From assembly GCF_900110775.1 (NCBI RefSeq), contig NZ_FOEP01000016.1, positions 34,490 to 98,489 on the forward strand: a DNA stretch of 64,000 nucleotides, given 5' to 3'. Each line of letters opens with the position of its first letter. Position 1 is the stretch's first letter. Below the pieces are notes generated by a model that was not told the DNA's origin, did no database searches, and saw only the letters and a list, made by a program, of their open reading frames with translations. Below, in pieces: positions 1 through 8,151 of the stretch. A program made the translations under genes and the position numbers. Source of the stretch: Thalassovita taeanensis (GTDB taxonomy: Bacteria; Pseudomonadota; Alphaproteobacteria; Rhodobacterales; Rhodobacteraceae).

Positions 1-1572
1 CCGCAGTTGCGCGATCTGTTGCCGGACCCGCGATCCCTGAGGGATATGGAGCCTGCTGCCGCGCGGTTTCTGGAGGCGGTGCGCGGGCGGCAGAAGATTG
101 CGGTGTTCGCGGACTATGATGTGGATGGCGGCACCTCGGCCGCGTTGTTGCTGGATTGGCTGCGGCAGATGGGGCGGCAGGCGACGCTGTATGTGCCGGA
201 CCGGATCGACGAGGGTTACGGCCCGAATGAGCCTGCGATGGCGGCCTTGGCGCGCGATCACGATCTGATCGTCTGTGTCGATTGCGGCACCTTGAGCCAC
301 GGGCCGATTGCGGCGGCTGTCGGCGCGGATGTGGTGGTGTTGGATCACCACCTTGGCGGCGAATCCTTGCCGCCTGCCTTGGCAGTGGTGAACCCGAACC
401 GGCAGGATGAAAGCGGCGATCTGGCGCATCTGTGTGCGGCGGCGGTGGTGTTTTTGATGCTGGTCGAGGCCAATCGCCAGATGCGCGAGGCCGGGGCGCA
501 GGGGCCGGATCTGATGGCGATGCTGGATCTGGTGGCGCTGGCGACGGTGGCTGATGTGGCGCCGCTGATCGGGGTCAACCGGGCGCTGGTGCGTCAGGGG
601 CTGAAGGTGATGGCGCGTCGGGCGCGGCCGGGGCTGGTGGCGCTGTCGGATGTGTCGCGGATGGATCAGGCGCCGAATGCCTATCACCTTGGGTTTCTGC
701 TGGGGCCGCGGGTGAATGCGGGCGGGCGAATTGGGCAGGCCGATCTGGGCGCGCGTCTGCTGGCGACGGACAATATGGCCGAGGCCAAGGCGATGGCCGA
801 ACGGCTGGACATGCTGAACACCGAGCGGCGTGAGATCGAGGCGGCCGTGCGCGCCGCCGCGATGGCACAGGCCGAAGAGCGCGGGCTGGACGCGCCGCTG
901 GTCTGGGCGGCTGGCGAGGGCTGGCACCCCGGTGTGGTGGGGATTGTCGCCAGCCGGTTGAAGGAGGCCACAGGGCGGCCTGCGGTGGTGATCGGGCTGG
1001 ATGGTGACGAGGGCAAAGGCTCGGGCCGGTCGGTGTCGGGGGTGGATCTGGGCGCGAGCATTCAGCGGCTGGCCAGCGAAGGTTTGCTGATCAAGGGCGG
1101 CGGTCACAAGATGGCCGCTGGGCTGTCGGTGGAACGCGAGAAGCTGGAACCGGCGATGGCGCGGCTGACCGAGTTGCTGGCGAAACAGGGCGCGGGCGAA
1201 GGCGGGCCTGCGGATCTGCGGCTGGACGGTGTGTTGATGCCGGGCGCGGCGCAGGTGGATCTGATCGAACAGATCGAGAAGGCAGGGCCATTCGGCGCCG
1301 GGGCCCCTGCCCCGCGCTTTGCCTTTCCGGATGTGGAAATTCGCTTTGCCAAACGGGTCGGCGACTCGCATCTGAAAATCAGCTTTGGCGACGGCTTGGG
1401 CGCACGGATCGATGCGATCTGTTTCGGGGCATTTGACACTGCGCTGGGGCCACGGCTTGAGTCGCATGGCGGCGCACGGTTTCATCTGGCCGGACGGTTG
1501 GAGATCAACAGCTGGGGCGGTCGGCAATCGGTACAATTGCGGCTGGAAGACGCTGCAGAAGCGGCCTCGTGA
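1..1572 (+). CDS. recJ: Single-stranded-DNA-specific exonuclease RecJ, 5' end outside window
   Basis: RecJ degrades single-stranded DNA 5' to 3' in recombination and mismatch repair. The reading frame is open from base 1, and the first visible residues (PQLRDLLPDP) match an internal RecJ segment, so the true start lies upstream. The DHH phosphoesterase signature is clear: DYDVDG at about residues 36-41 (counting from base 7), then VDCGT and VLDHH. The C-terminal DHHA1 domain carries GGGHKMAAG. About 521 residues are visible, against the roughly 570-580 usual in alphaproteobacteria. The gene ends 88 bases before tRNA-Glu. Family assignment is secure; only the missing N-terminus is uncertain. 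Confidence 0.95.
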   Translation, partial: PQLRDLLPDPRSLRDMEPAAARFLEAVRGRQKIAVFADYDVDGGTSAALLLDWLRQMGRQATLYVPDRIDEGYGPNEPAMAALARDHDLIVCVDCGTLSHGPIAAAVGADVVVLDHHLGGESLPPALAVVNPNRQDESGDLAHLCAAAVVFLMLVEANRQMREAGAQGPDLMAMLDLVALATVADVAPLIGVNRALVRQGLKVMARRARPGLVALSDVSRMDQAPNAYHLGFLLGPRVNAGGRIGQADLGARLLATDNMAEAKAMAERLDMLNTERREIEAAVRAAAMAQAEERGLDAPLVWAAGEGWHPGVVGIVASRLKEATGRPAVVIGLDGDEGKGSGRSVSGVDLGASIQRLASEGLLIKGGGHKMAAGLSVEREKLEPAMARLTELLAKQGAGEGGPADLRLDGVLMPGAAQVDLIEQIEKAGPFGAGAPAPRFAFPDVEIRFAKRVGDSHLKISFGDGLGARIDAICFGAFDTALGPRLESHGGARFHLAGRLEINSWGGRQSVQLRLEDAAEAAS

Positions 1573-1660
1573 GCGCGCGGAAATTTTCCTGCACTTTGGT
1601 GTCATTTTCTACTTGCGCAATTCCCAAGCTTTGCCTAGAACCCGCCTCACGCCAACGCTT

Positions 1661-1735
1661 GGCCCGTTCGTCTATCGGTTAGGACGCCAGGTTTTCAACC
1701 TGGAAAGAGGGGTTCGATTCCCCTACGGGCTGCCA
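1661..1735 (+). tRNA. tRNA-Glu (anticodon UUC), CCA encoded
   Basis: The acceptor stem GGCCCGT pairs with ACGGGCT and is followed by GCCA. The anticodon stem CCAGG/CCTGG encloses loop TTTTCAA, giving anticodon TTC. The T arm contains GGTTCGATTCC. The 3' terminal bases from 1721 onward are duplicated at 10032-10048, so this gene is the integration target of the adjacent element and is restored intact by it. Confidence 0.97.
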
Positions 1736-1737
1736 CT
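1721..1737 (+). repeat. attL: 17-bp direct repeat in the tRNA-Glu 3' end
   Basis: CCCTACGGGCTGCCACT is identical to 10032-10048. It covers the 3' T-arm/acceptor half of tRNA-Glu, a standard crossover site for tyrosine integrases. Identity stops on both sides (C versus G upstream, T versus C downstream). Confidence 0.93.
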
Positions 1738-1788
1738 TTGCTTTACAAGTCGTTGATTTTGCTGCGGAATATCTAAACGCCGAAATCC

Positions 1789-1804
1789 TACTACAAAACT
1801 ACTA
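1789..1804. repeat. TACTA direct repeat, 11-bp period (site 1, left end)
   Basis: TACTA begins at 1789 and again at 1800, just inside attL. The same arrangement occurs at 5438, 7746 and 9894 within the element. Possible binding site of AlpA or an integrase arm site; the role is inferred from position and repetition. Confidence 0.55.
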
Positions 1805-1925
1805 CAGTAAAAAATGGTCGGTTTGAGCCTGTCGAACTCCTGCGACGCGATCACGCATTCGTGAACACTTCGCTTGCCCTACCCGGCGGCTGCGCTGCAT
1901 AATCGGCGAAACAGCGGGGCAAATC

Positions 1926-2132
1926 ATGGCAAAAGTTACTACGACTACCGATTACATTGATGTTGACGGCGATTATGGCGGTTCTGTTGAAGGCGTCGAA
2001 GTAACCTGCGACCGCTGCGGTCACTCCGAACAAAGCGCAGGAACGCACGACGGCTCTTTGAAGCGTTGCGCTTACCTTCTTCGGGAAAACTGCCCGCAGA
2101 ACGAAAACAACTTCTACGTCGTTGAAGAATAG
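1926..2132 (+). CDS. Small hypothetical protein with a CxxC knuckle
   Basis: A 68-residue acidic protein, the first gene inside the left end of the element. It contains a single CDRCGH motif near residue 29 and another Cys in KRCAYLL and in ENCPQN, so a small zinc-binding fold is possible but not shown. There is no signal peptide or membrane segment. A weak ribosome site precedes the ATG. I do not recognise the family. It may share a transcript with the rightward gene at 2271. Confidence 0.6.
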   Translation: MAKVTTTTDYIDVDGDYGGSVEGVEVTCDRCGHSEQSAGTHDGSLKRCAYLLRENCPQNENNFYVVEE

Positions 2133-2270
2133 CATTCCCACAGTCAACCGGTAATGAAGGTTGGACGTGCGCAATTTTGGGAGTTTGTCGCTTGATTTCA
2201 TTGGCTTCGCCTACCATCTTACTCAAGAGCAACGGCGATAATTCACAACAACAATTTGAAGGAACTAAAA

Positions 2271-2717
2271 ATGGATATTCGAGCAATTTACGAACTTAAA
2301 CGACAGAATTTTTTGATTGGTTACGTTCAGTCGCCAAAACACTTTGATGCGGCGTTAGCATTTGCTTACGAAAACCGCATTGCGCCTGTTTACCACGAAG
2401 AAATCACCCGTGAGAAATACGGTGAAGACTTGTTCAAAGATGTTTACGCGGTTTCTGCGGATTTCATGGATGAAGTTTATGCCTACATGAATGACTGCGA
2501 CTTGAACAAGAAACTTGACGAACTCGCGTTCTGTAAGTTGGAAGATAAGTTCGGCGGCTATAAGCGGAACCGCATCGAACTTATTAGAACTATTGAATAT
2601 GCGCGGATTAGCGGGCGTTGGAGTGATGACGTTTACAAGGCAATTGAAAGTGATGCGCCTGCGGAAGCGAACCGTCTTGACGAAAAGTTCGAACCTAAGG
2701 ACGTTTACTTCGGCTAA
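2271..2717 (+). CDS. Hypothetical protein, integrative element cargo
   Basis: The protein has 148 residues if started at ATG 2271, which has GAAGGA eight bases upstream; an in-frame TTG at 2256 would overlap that ribosome site and is less likely. It is rich in charged residues and aromatics, soluble, with no recognisable motif. It runs toward the leftward operon and ends at the T-tract side of the terminator at 2716-2750. Function unknown. Confidence 0.65.
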   Translation: MDIRAIYELKRQNFLIGYVQSPKHFDAALAFAYENRIAPVYHEEITREKYGEDLFKDVYAVSADFMDEVYAYMNDCDLNKKLDELAFCKLEDKFGGYKRNRIELIRTIEYARISGRWSDDVYKAIESDAPAEANRLDEKFEPKDVYFG

Positions 2718-2750
2718 AAAAAAGCCCCGGCGCTTCGCAGCAACCGGGGC
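2716..2750 (-). terminator. Rho-independent terminator of the leftward cargo operon
   Basis: GCCCCGG (2724-2730) pairs with CCGGGGC (2744-2750). On the minus strand this is followed by a run of eight T. It closes the operon that ends at 2782 and overlaps the stop of the convergent gene. Confidence 0.85.
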
Positions 2751-2781
2751 AGTTAGCTTCCAAGTGCCCCAAGGAAGATCG

Positions 2782-3216
2782 TTAGAAACAGGCTGCGGGG
2801 ATGCCCACAATCAAGCGGTCGGCGTCGGGGTCAATGCCTCTTGCCGCAGCCGCTTGGCGCAAGGTCTGCCCGTCGGCGACGCGAACCACATGACAGGCCG
2901 GGAAGCCCCGCAGCGGGTCGGAAATCGCGGCCCCTGACAGCCATGTGATGTGCTGCGCCCGTTCGTCTAGCTTGGCCTGCCCCTCAATCGCTGTGAAGGT
3001 CGCTGCGGGCACGTCATGGGCTACCAGCAATGGCAGACAGCCCAAGGCAATAGCCGCAGACAGGTCGGGCGCAGGGTCGTCTAGGGCGACCGTCACAAGC
3101 TGCCCGTAATCGTCGTGCCGAATGAAGTCGTTCCCCAATGGGGTTCGTTCATCTTGCGAAGACGCGGCAAGCCATGCGGTCAATTCTTTCAATTGGGTTT
3201 CGGCTAATGTGGGCAT
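2782..3216 (-). CDS. Hypothetical protein, last gene of the leftward cargo operon
   Basis: A protein of 144 residues from ATG 3216; an in-frame GTG at 3225 would overlap the preceding gene. It is alanine-rich and soluble, with no motif I recognise. It lies directly after the 3218-3928 gene with near-zero spacing, so it is probably translationally coupled, and is followed by a strong terminator. Function unknown. Confidence 0.65.
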   Translation of the reverse strand: MPTLAETQLKELTAWLAASSQDERTPLGNDFIRHDDYGQLVTVALDDPAPDLSAAIALGCLPLLVAHDVPAATFTAIEGQAKLDERAQHITWLSGAAISDPLRGFPACHVVRVADGQTLRQAAAARGIDPDADRLIVGIPAACF

Positions 3217-3217
3217 G

Positions 3218-3928
3218 TTATTCACCCGTCGCCAAAGGGGTGTCGATTTCTACGCGGGTCGCCATGCCTTTTTCAATCCCGCCGTCGAAGAATGAACGCG
3301 GCACTTCGGCGGCGACGCTGGCAAGTTTACCGTCAAGGGCGGCGACCTCGGATGCAATGCGAACCCGTTCCGACGCTTCGGGCGCATGGGCTGCGGCGGC
3401 ATACAGGCGCAACGTGTTCAAGCGTTCGGAAGACATACCGGACAGCGCGGCGGGGGCTTCAAACAATGCCGTTGCGAACCGAATGTCAGTTTCGACCAAG
3501 CCGCGAAGTTCCCCAACAAATTCAGGGTCGCCCCGCTTCGACAGAATGAACGCACGAATTTCGGAACGAACGACTTGCGCCGCCGTTCCAATGTCGGGCG
3601 ACAATGCGGTTTCGATAGCTTCCATCGCGTCGGCGGTTTCTTTGGCGACCCATGCTTTCAGTTCGTCACGGGTCTTGTTGATTTCCGCAACGGTCGCTTC
3701 GGCAATCTTGCGGCCAGCTTGGTGTTGTTGCGGCGGGGTGCGGGTCTTATCCCATTCAAGGGCATTTACCCGTTTTACCGCGTCGTCAACGGAATGATGC
3801 AGCTTCATAATCTTCGTCGCTGGCACGGCGTCATATCTCGTCCCGTCGCCAAGAAAGGCTTTGCGGCCTGAATCGGTGCCAAGTGCGGACATAAGGCGGC
3901 GGGCTGTTTCGGTATTCACTAGGGCCAT
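3218..3928 (-). CDS. Hypothetical helical protein, element cargo
   Basis: A protein of 236 residues from ATG 3928 (AAGGAAC lies eight bases upstream); the open frame extends to 3997 but without a ribosome site. The sequence is almost wholly predicted helical, with Ala/Glu/Arg-rich stretches (residues 60-200). No enzymatic motif is visible. A structural or scaffolding-like role is conceivable but unsupported. It sits in a tight minus-strand operon with genes at 3933-4274 and 2782-3216. Confidence 0.7.
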   Translation of the reverse strand: MALVNTETARRLMSALGTDSGRKAFLGDGTRYDAVPATKIMKLHHSVDDAVKRVNALEWDKTRTPPQQHQAGRKIAEATVAEINKTRDELKAWVAKETADAMEAIETALSPDIGTAAQVVRSEIRAFILSKRGDPEFVGELRGLVETDIRFATALFEAPAALSGMSSERLNTLRLYAAAAHAPEASERVRIASEVAALDGKLASVAAEVPRSFFDGGIEKGMATRVEIDTPLATGE

Positions 3929-3932
3929 TTGG

Positions 3933-4274
3933 TTAGTTCCTTTGGAGTTTGATTTCGGTGCCGTCGGCAAGGTGAATGAAATTTTTCGACTTCTCACCCG
4001 GTTTCAGGGGCGCGGGGTTGTTCACAATGCCCACATTGGGCGGGGCTTCGTCGGTCGTGTTGGCAAACAGGCACAACAGTTCGGCTTGCAATTCTTGCTG
4101 TTGCTTGCGGGCGTATTCGGCGAAGGGTTGCCCGGTTGGCGTTTCGGGGCGGCGCAGGTAAAGAACGCCGTCAACATCTTCGATATATGTTTTGGGCAAG
4201 CCCCCTATGACGCCTTTCGGCTTGTCGGCTGCGGCTTTGTGGCGGGCTTCCAAGCGGGCTACACGGGCTTTCAA
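3933..4274 (-). CDS. Hypothetical protein, element cargo
   Basis: A 113-residue protein with a basic N-terminus (KARVARLEARHKAAADKPKG) and a Gln-rich middle (YARKQQQELQAELL), without membrane segments. It lies four bases before the start of the next gene in the operon (3928), which suggests co-translation. Function unknown. Confidence 0.65.
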   Translation of the reverse strand: MKARVARLEARHKAAADKPKGVIGGLPKTYIEDVDGVLYLRRPETPTGQPFAEYARKQQQELQAELLCLFANTTDEAPPNVGIVNNPAPLKPGEKSKNFIHLADGTEIKLQRN

Positions 4275-4282
4275 CGCGGCGG

Positions 4283-4528
4283 TTATTCGGTCAAACCTTC
4301 AAGCTTCGACAACCGTTCTTCTAGGTCGGTCGCTTCAAAGGTCTTGCCGATAAGCATAAGGATATGGGTCAGGCGCGATGCATCTTCGATTTTCAGTTTG
4401 CCGTTACGGGCTTCGCGGTAGAGCTTCGTCATTTCGCCCCGGCAATCCAAAACCGACGCAAGCTTGATACGCTTTTGCGGGGGGGTGGGTGTCGGTGTCT
4501 TGGGCCAAACAAGGCTAGGGTTTTCCAT
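4283..4528 (-). CDS. Small hypothetical protein, element cargo
   Basis: An 81-residue protein with a Pro/Thr-rich N-terminal stretch (about residues 9-18) followed by two predicted helices. The C-terminal helix (ATDLEERLSKLEGL) is a possible short coiled coil. It is eight bases ahead of the 3933-4274 gene on the same strand. Function unknown. Confidence 0.6.
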   Translation of the reverse strand: MENPSLVWPKTPTPTPPQKRIKLASVLDCRGEMTKLYREARNGKLKIEDASRLTHILMLIGKTFEATDLEERLSKLEGLTE

Positions 4529-4661
4529 CGAATTACCATGCAGAATTGAACGTTTAAGGCGGGGCTAAGGGCCACTTAGGGCGGGCAATTCCAAGCTGGC
4601 AAGGGGTCAAATTTGGACCAGACAACGACAGACAAATGCGGACAAAAGAAAGTTTCTGCGC

Positions 4662-4883
4662 CTATCCCCAAGCCGTTTTGAGTGCCCGAAGTTCCGCACG
4701 GTGACGGCGATAGGCTTCGTTGCGGGCCAGTTCGCTACCGTCGGCTCCACCTGTGCGTTCGGTGCGACCCCGCCTTGCATTTGCGGCTTTTGCATCCTTT
4801 TTCCAAAGGGCGACAAGTTCGACGTAATCGGCTTCGGTTAGGGCGCTTGGATTGCGGAACGCATTTATGACACGCGGATTCAT
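4662..4883 (-). CDS. Small basic hypothetical protein, element cargo
   Basis: A 73-residue Arg/Ala-rich protein, soluble. Its ATG overlaps the stop of the upstream gene at 4880-5425 by four bases (ATGA), so the two are probably translationally coupled. High Arg content would fit nucleic-acid binding, but no fold is recognisable. Confidence 0.6.
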   Translation of the reverse strand: MNPRVINAFRNPSALTEADYVELVALWKKDAKAANARRGRTERTGGADGSELARNEAYRRHRAELRALKTAWG

Positions 4884-5425
4884 AGCCCGAACCGCGCTTC
4901 GAATTTATTGGTGTTCAATTCGAACGGCACAAGTTGGGCAACGCGAAGCAATGCTTCGACTTTCATCATTCGGCCAATCTCGCTTTGATACAGTCTTGGA
5001 TTGCACCTTGCTTGATAGTCCATTTGATTGAGGTAATTCACGAAGGTCGTTATGGGCGCGTCGCTGTACGCTACTTTGCATCCGATTTCGTCTTTCACTT
5101 GAATGAAATCCGCAGCCGAAAAAATGTCGTTGCGATGATAGCGAAGCAAGTCGATTGTCTTCGGCCAAGCCGACGGAACGCGATCAAGCAAGTTCGATGA
5201 TAGTTCCGAAACGGAAACGACCCGATAAGGCGCAGCTTTGCGCAAGTCAGCTTCGACAGCCCTAAGTCTTGCACCAATGACCGCTTCGAAAAGTTCGCTG
5301 GACGTGACACTTGACCTTACATTTTCGGATTGGTTGACGATCACAAAACAAAACTGATTTTCAAGCCAATCGCGATCATGGGTTGCGTAAACCGCTTCGA
5401 TACTCATTTCGTTCATGTTAGACAT
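4880..5425 (-). CDS. Hypothetical protein, first gene of the leftward cargo operon
   Basis: A 181-residue soluble protein. Start ATG 5425 is preceded by AAGGAT at suitable spacing. No recognised domain. Upstream lie the TACTA direct repeat (5438-5453) and the GGGACA-rich region, so this gene probably starts a transcript running down to the terminator at 2716-2750 and may be under element-specific control. Confidence 0.65.
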   Translation of the reverse strand: MSNMNEMSIEAVYATHDRDWLENQFCFVIVNQSENVRSSVTSSELFEAVIGARLRAVEADLRKAAPYRVVSVSELSSNLLDRVPSAWPKTIDLLRYHRNDIFSAADFIQVKDEIGCKVAYSDAPITTFVNYLNQMDYQARCNPRLYQSEIGRMMKVEALLRVAQLVPFELNTNKFEARFGL

Positions 5426-5437
5426 TTCGACTATCCT

Positions 5438-5453
5438 TAGTAGGTTTGTAGTA
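5438..5453. repeat. TACTA direct repeat, 11-bp period (site 2, before cargo operon)
   Basis: TAGTA on the plus strand begins at 5438 and 5449, i.e. TACTA twice on the minus strand with an 11-bp period. It lies 13 bases ahead of the first cargo gene's start codon. Confidence 0.55.
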
Positions 5454-5647
5454 GATTTTTTCGAACGCCATTTCGACCTTGTTTTATTGGAAACTCTGGC
5501 AGTCCAAATCGCTGCCAGCGTTTTAAGCTAGGCTTTGCTTTCGATTGGTGCCCACAGTTTTGGGGCTTGCTGGTTCGTTATAAGTTTCGGTGACTTTGGG
5601 AATTTGACTATCGAACCATTCAAACCAAACAGCCGACTGCACCCTGA

Positions 5648-5754
5648 GGGACAAGGGACACCCCCTAAAGGGGGATGTCCTGTCCGTCCCGCTAAGAGAG
5701 GGAATGCAGCAATGGGACATGTCCCGCTTTGTCCCTGTCCTGTCCCGTGTCCCG
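5648..5754. repeat. GGGACA/TGTCCC repeat cluster, candidate replication origin
   Basis: Immediately after the helicase stop codon, GGGAC/GTCCC occurs at least eight times in about 107 bases. One block forms a long inverted repeat: two GGGACA copies, then CCCCC-TAAA-GGGGG at 5661-5674, then TGTCC copies. A second block contains the 12-bp palindrome GGGACATGTCCC (5714-5725), followed by a run of TGTCC/GTCCC units. The stretch 5426-5754 has no convincing gene. Repeats beside a primase/helicase pair resemble iteron-type origins of P4-like elements; this is inference. Confidence 0.6.
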
Positions 5755-7254
5755 CTATTCATTTTCACCCCCGCCAAGTTGATCGGCGACGCTTGGGAAC
5801 GAAGGGCCGGAATAGTAAACGTCGTCTTCGACCGTCAGTTTGCCAATCCGAACAAGATCACTTCGGGCGCGTTGGAAACGCTTTCTTTTGGCTTCGGCGT
5901 TATCGGCGGTATCTTCGCGATAGAATACGTCGCGCCAAGTCGCCAACGGAACGCCAATTCGAAGCCCGCTAAAGTCGGGTCTTTCGATTTCAGAGAACGC
6001 TTTCATAAAGGTGGTGAACGCAAATTTCTGACTTGGGGTCAGGCGGTCGGCCTTACTTATGGAACCGCTTTCGTCGGGGATAACGACGCAACTTGTGATT
6101 TCGTCGCCGTCTTCATCAATCCCAATTTTTACGGTTTGCAAACGGAAGCCAAACTTCGCGCCGTCTTCGCCGTCCTTGACCTTATCCAGCGTGAATGCAC
6201 GACAATCGCCGTCGCGACTAACGACAAGCGAACCGTCAAGCGCAGCGGGAAGGCTTGAATGCCCGCGTGACCCTTTTTCAACGTCTTTGCCCGTATGATG
6301 AACAAGGATCACAAGACCGCCAATCAACAGTTGCAGGCGCGATGCCGCAGCGACGATTACGCCCATATCTTTGCCGCTGTTTTCGTCCAACCCCGGCGTT
6401 GCCCGGCTCAGAGTGTCGATAATGACGACGCAACCCTGTGGGCATACAGCCGCCAAGTCTTGAATGTCCTGTTCGGAAGTAAGCAAAAACGGTTGCAGGA
6501 TTGCGGCGAAGTTTTCCGGCATAGGTCGGCCATGATATGTCGTCCAAGCCTTCGCCCGTTGCTGAAACCCGGCGTTGCCTTCCAAACTGACATACACCAC
6601 GGGCGCGGGTTTTGTCTTGAAACCGAACCACCCCTGACCTTCTGCAATGGCGCAGCCCAAGCAAGTTGCGAGAAAAGATTTGCCCGATTTGCTTGGCCCG
6701 ACGATTGACCCCAACCCTTCGGCAACGAAGACCGATTTGACGCGCCAACCAATCGGAACAAGTGCGTCAATGGCCGAACCCGACAGTAACTTAAATCGTT
6801 GCGAGTTTGGCACGACCACCTTGTCCTGCAAGTTCGGGTAATCGACTAAGGCAAATTCCTGATCTGCGGCACGGTCTAACGTTCGTTCGAGATAGTCGGG
6901 GCGGTTTTGCATCTTTTCGCGTTGCCCAAGTTTCGAAGCCAACACGATCCGCTTTGTTTGCTCATAATTCCCGCTATGAAAGTAAACATAGTTTGTGAAA
7001 GCCTGATCCGCGCCGGAATGGTCGAAGTCGGCATGATCGGCGGAAACCCCTTTGTGCTTCCCCGCTTCAAGAGCGATGAAATTAGCGCCGTTTGATGCAG
7101 AACGACATGCGGCACGAACTTCTTCGTCGCTTCGCGTTTGCGGTCGCGAAAACGACTGCGCCCGGCCTGCTTCGGCTGCGCCACTGGTCGCGGCTGAAAC
7201 GCCATAATGGGCAATAAAGGACGAAAGGTAGCCATGATCGGGAAGCGCGGTCAT
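5755..7254 (-). CDS. RepA-like replicative helicase with primase-associated N-terminal region
   Basis: A 499-residue protein. The N-terminal 130 residues (SDEEVRAAC near 42, NYVYFHSGNYEQTKRI near 88, YLERTLDRA near 121) resemble the helical domain that follows prim-pol cores in NrS-1-type polymerases. The RecA-fold ATPase follows: Walker A GPSKSGKS (186-193), Walker B VVIIDTLS (about 275-282) and a VHHTGK sensor segment (about 320). This is the RepA/DnaB-like hexameric helicase type used by plasmids and phages. Its ATG overlaps the stop of the primase gene by four bases. It probably unwinds the element's origin, perhaps the repeats just downstream. Confidence 0.85.
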   Translation of the reverse strand: MTALPDHGYLSSFIAHYGVSAATSGAAEAGRAQSFSRPQTRSDEEVRAACRSASNGANFIALEAGKHKGVSADHADFDHSGADQAFTNYVYFHSGNYEQTKRIVLASKLGQREKMQNRPDYLERTLDRAADQEFALVDYPNLQDKVVVPNSQRFKLLSGSAIDALVPIGWRVKSVFVAEGLGSIVGPSKSGKSFLATCLGCAIAEGQGWFGFKTKPAPVVYVSLEGNAGFQQRAKAWTTYHGRPMPENFAAILQPFLLTSEQDIQDLAAVCPQGCVVIIDTLSRATPGLDENSGKDMGVIVAAASRLQLLIGGLVILVHHTGKDVEKGSRGHSSLPAALDGSLVVSRDGDCRAFTLDKVKDGEDGAKFGFRLQTVKIGIDEDGDEITSCVVIPDESGSISKADRLTPSQKFAFTTFMKAFSEIERPDFSGLRIGVPLATWRDVFYREDTADNAEAKRKRFQRARSDLVRIGKLTVEDDVYYSGPSFPSVADQLGGGENE

Positions 7255-7730
7255 AACGCAAACCCCCGGCCTGACATGGCAATGAACCGTTTTGCCGAAT
7301 AGGCTTCGATACCGTTGCCGCGCTTACCGCCGTCGGGCACGGTGCCCTTGATCCAGATATGCAGCCCGTTGCCGCTATGACTGCATTCAACCCAACCCTG
7401 AAAGCCTTCAACGATTTCACGAGCCTGCGGCGTTAATGTGCCATCGGGGGCAATGCAGCCGTCAAGGTCGATACAGGCGAAGGGGTCATGTGGTGTCAGC
7501 ACGAAACCGATGCCCACACCCCTTTGCAGGGCCATGCTGCAAGCCTGATCGAACGCCAACCAATTGGCAGGACTGTGGGCAGTTCCAAATTGCCCTGTTC
7601 GCCAATCAAGCGGCACCTTGTCGGGTTTCGACTTCATGGGCTTTTGATCTTCGCGCCAAAGAACGAACTGCGGCCAAGCCTTGATTTCGTCGGGAATGTT
7701 CGGCCAATGGTCGGGGGAATAGTTTTGCAT
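7251..7730 (-). CDS. Prim-pol (archaeo-eukaryotic primase superfamily) catalytic protein, stand-alone
   Basis: A 159-residue protein matching the catalytic core of bifunctional primase/polymerases of mobile elements. The metal-binding D-x-D is at D88/D90 (CIDLDGC), and the second signature SHSGNGLH spans 117-124, with the conserved His at 124. It ends in an ATGA overlap with the helicase gene. In many phages and plasmids these parts are one polypeptide; here they are two. A TACTA repeat lies upstream (7746-7761). Function assignment rests on motifs and the helicase neighbour. Confidence 0.83.
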   Translation of the reverse strand: MQNYSPDHWPNIPDEIKAWPQFVLWREDQKPMKSKPDKVPLDWRTGQFGTAHSPANWLAFDQACSMALQRGVGIGFVLTPHDPFACIDLDGCIAPDGTLTPQAREIVEGFQGWVECSHSGNGLHIWIKGTVPDGGKRGNGIEAYSAKRFIAMSGRGFAL

Positions 7731-7745
7731 CTTCGGGCCTGTCTG

Positions 7746-7761
7746 TAATACGTTTTTAGTA
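7746..7761. repeat. TACTA-like direct repeat, 11-bp period (site 3, before primase)
   Basis: TAATA (7746) and TAGTA (7757) on the plus strand, i.e. TACTA/TATTA on the minus strand, 11 bp apart, 15 bases ahead of the primase ATG. One copy has a mismatch. Confidence 0.45.
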
Positions 7762-7835
7762 GCAATTTCGGGAATTACATTTCCCGTTTTACTTCAATTA
7801 TTTAGCGGATATTTCGGAAGCCGTTTCGGCTGCCA

Positions 7836-8144
7836 CTACGCGCAATGCTTGCGGGCTTCGGTCAACTCAATGACTAAAGTTTTCAGTTGGTCTTCCGTTT
7901 TCCCAGCAAGACGGTAAGCACACCACATGTTCACTTCCGCTGCGCCCCAAGCCGACGACTTTTCGCCAAGCTTGATCGGACGCGGAAAGATGCCCTTCGC
8001 CATAGCCTCATAGAGCGTTGGGCGGGCCATACCTGTTACCGCGCAAACGTCGGGCGTTCGCAGCAAGGCGTTTGGCACAAGTGCCGCAGGGCTGAATTTG
8101 GGGGGTTCCGCAGGAATGGCGGTCGAATTGGTCAGGGCTGTCAT
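7836..8144 (-). CDS. AlpA-family DNA-binding regulator (excisionase-like)
   Basis: A 102-residue protein with the MerR-like winged helix typical of AlpA/excisionase proteins: LLRTPDVCAVTGMARPTLY at about residues 28-46, then FPRPIKLGEKSSAWGAAEV. Such proteins regulate the integrase or act as excision factors in P4-type islands. An AGGAT ribosome site precedes the ATG, and a large dyad lies at 8152-8190. It sits between the integrase side and the primase genes, as expected for the element's switch gene. Confidence 0.85.
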   Translation of the reverse strand: MTALTNSTAIPAEPPKFSPAALVPNALLRTPDVCAVTGMARPTLYEAMAKGIFPRPIKLGEKSSAWGAAEVNMWCAYRLAGKTEDQLKTLVIELTEARKHCA

Positions 8145-8151
8145 GGTGCTA

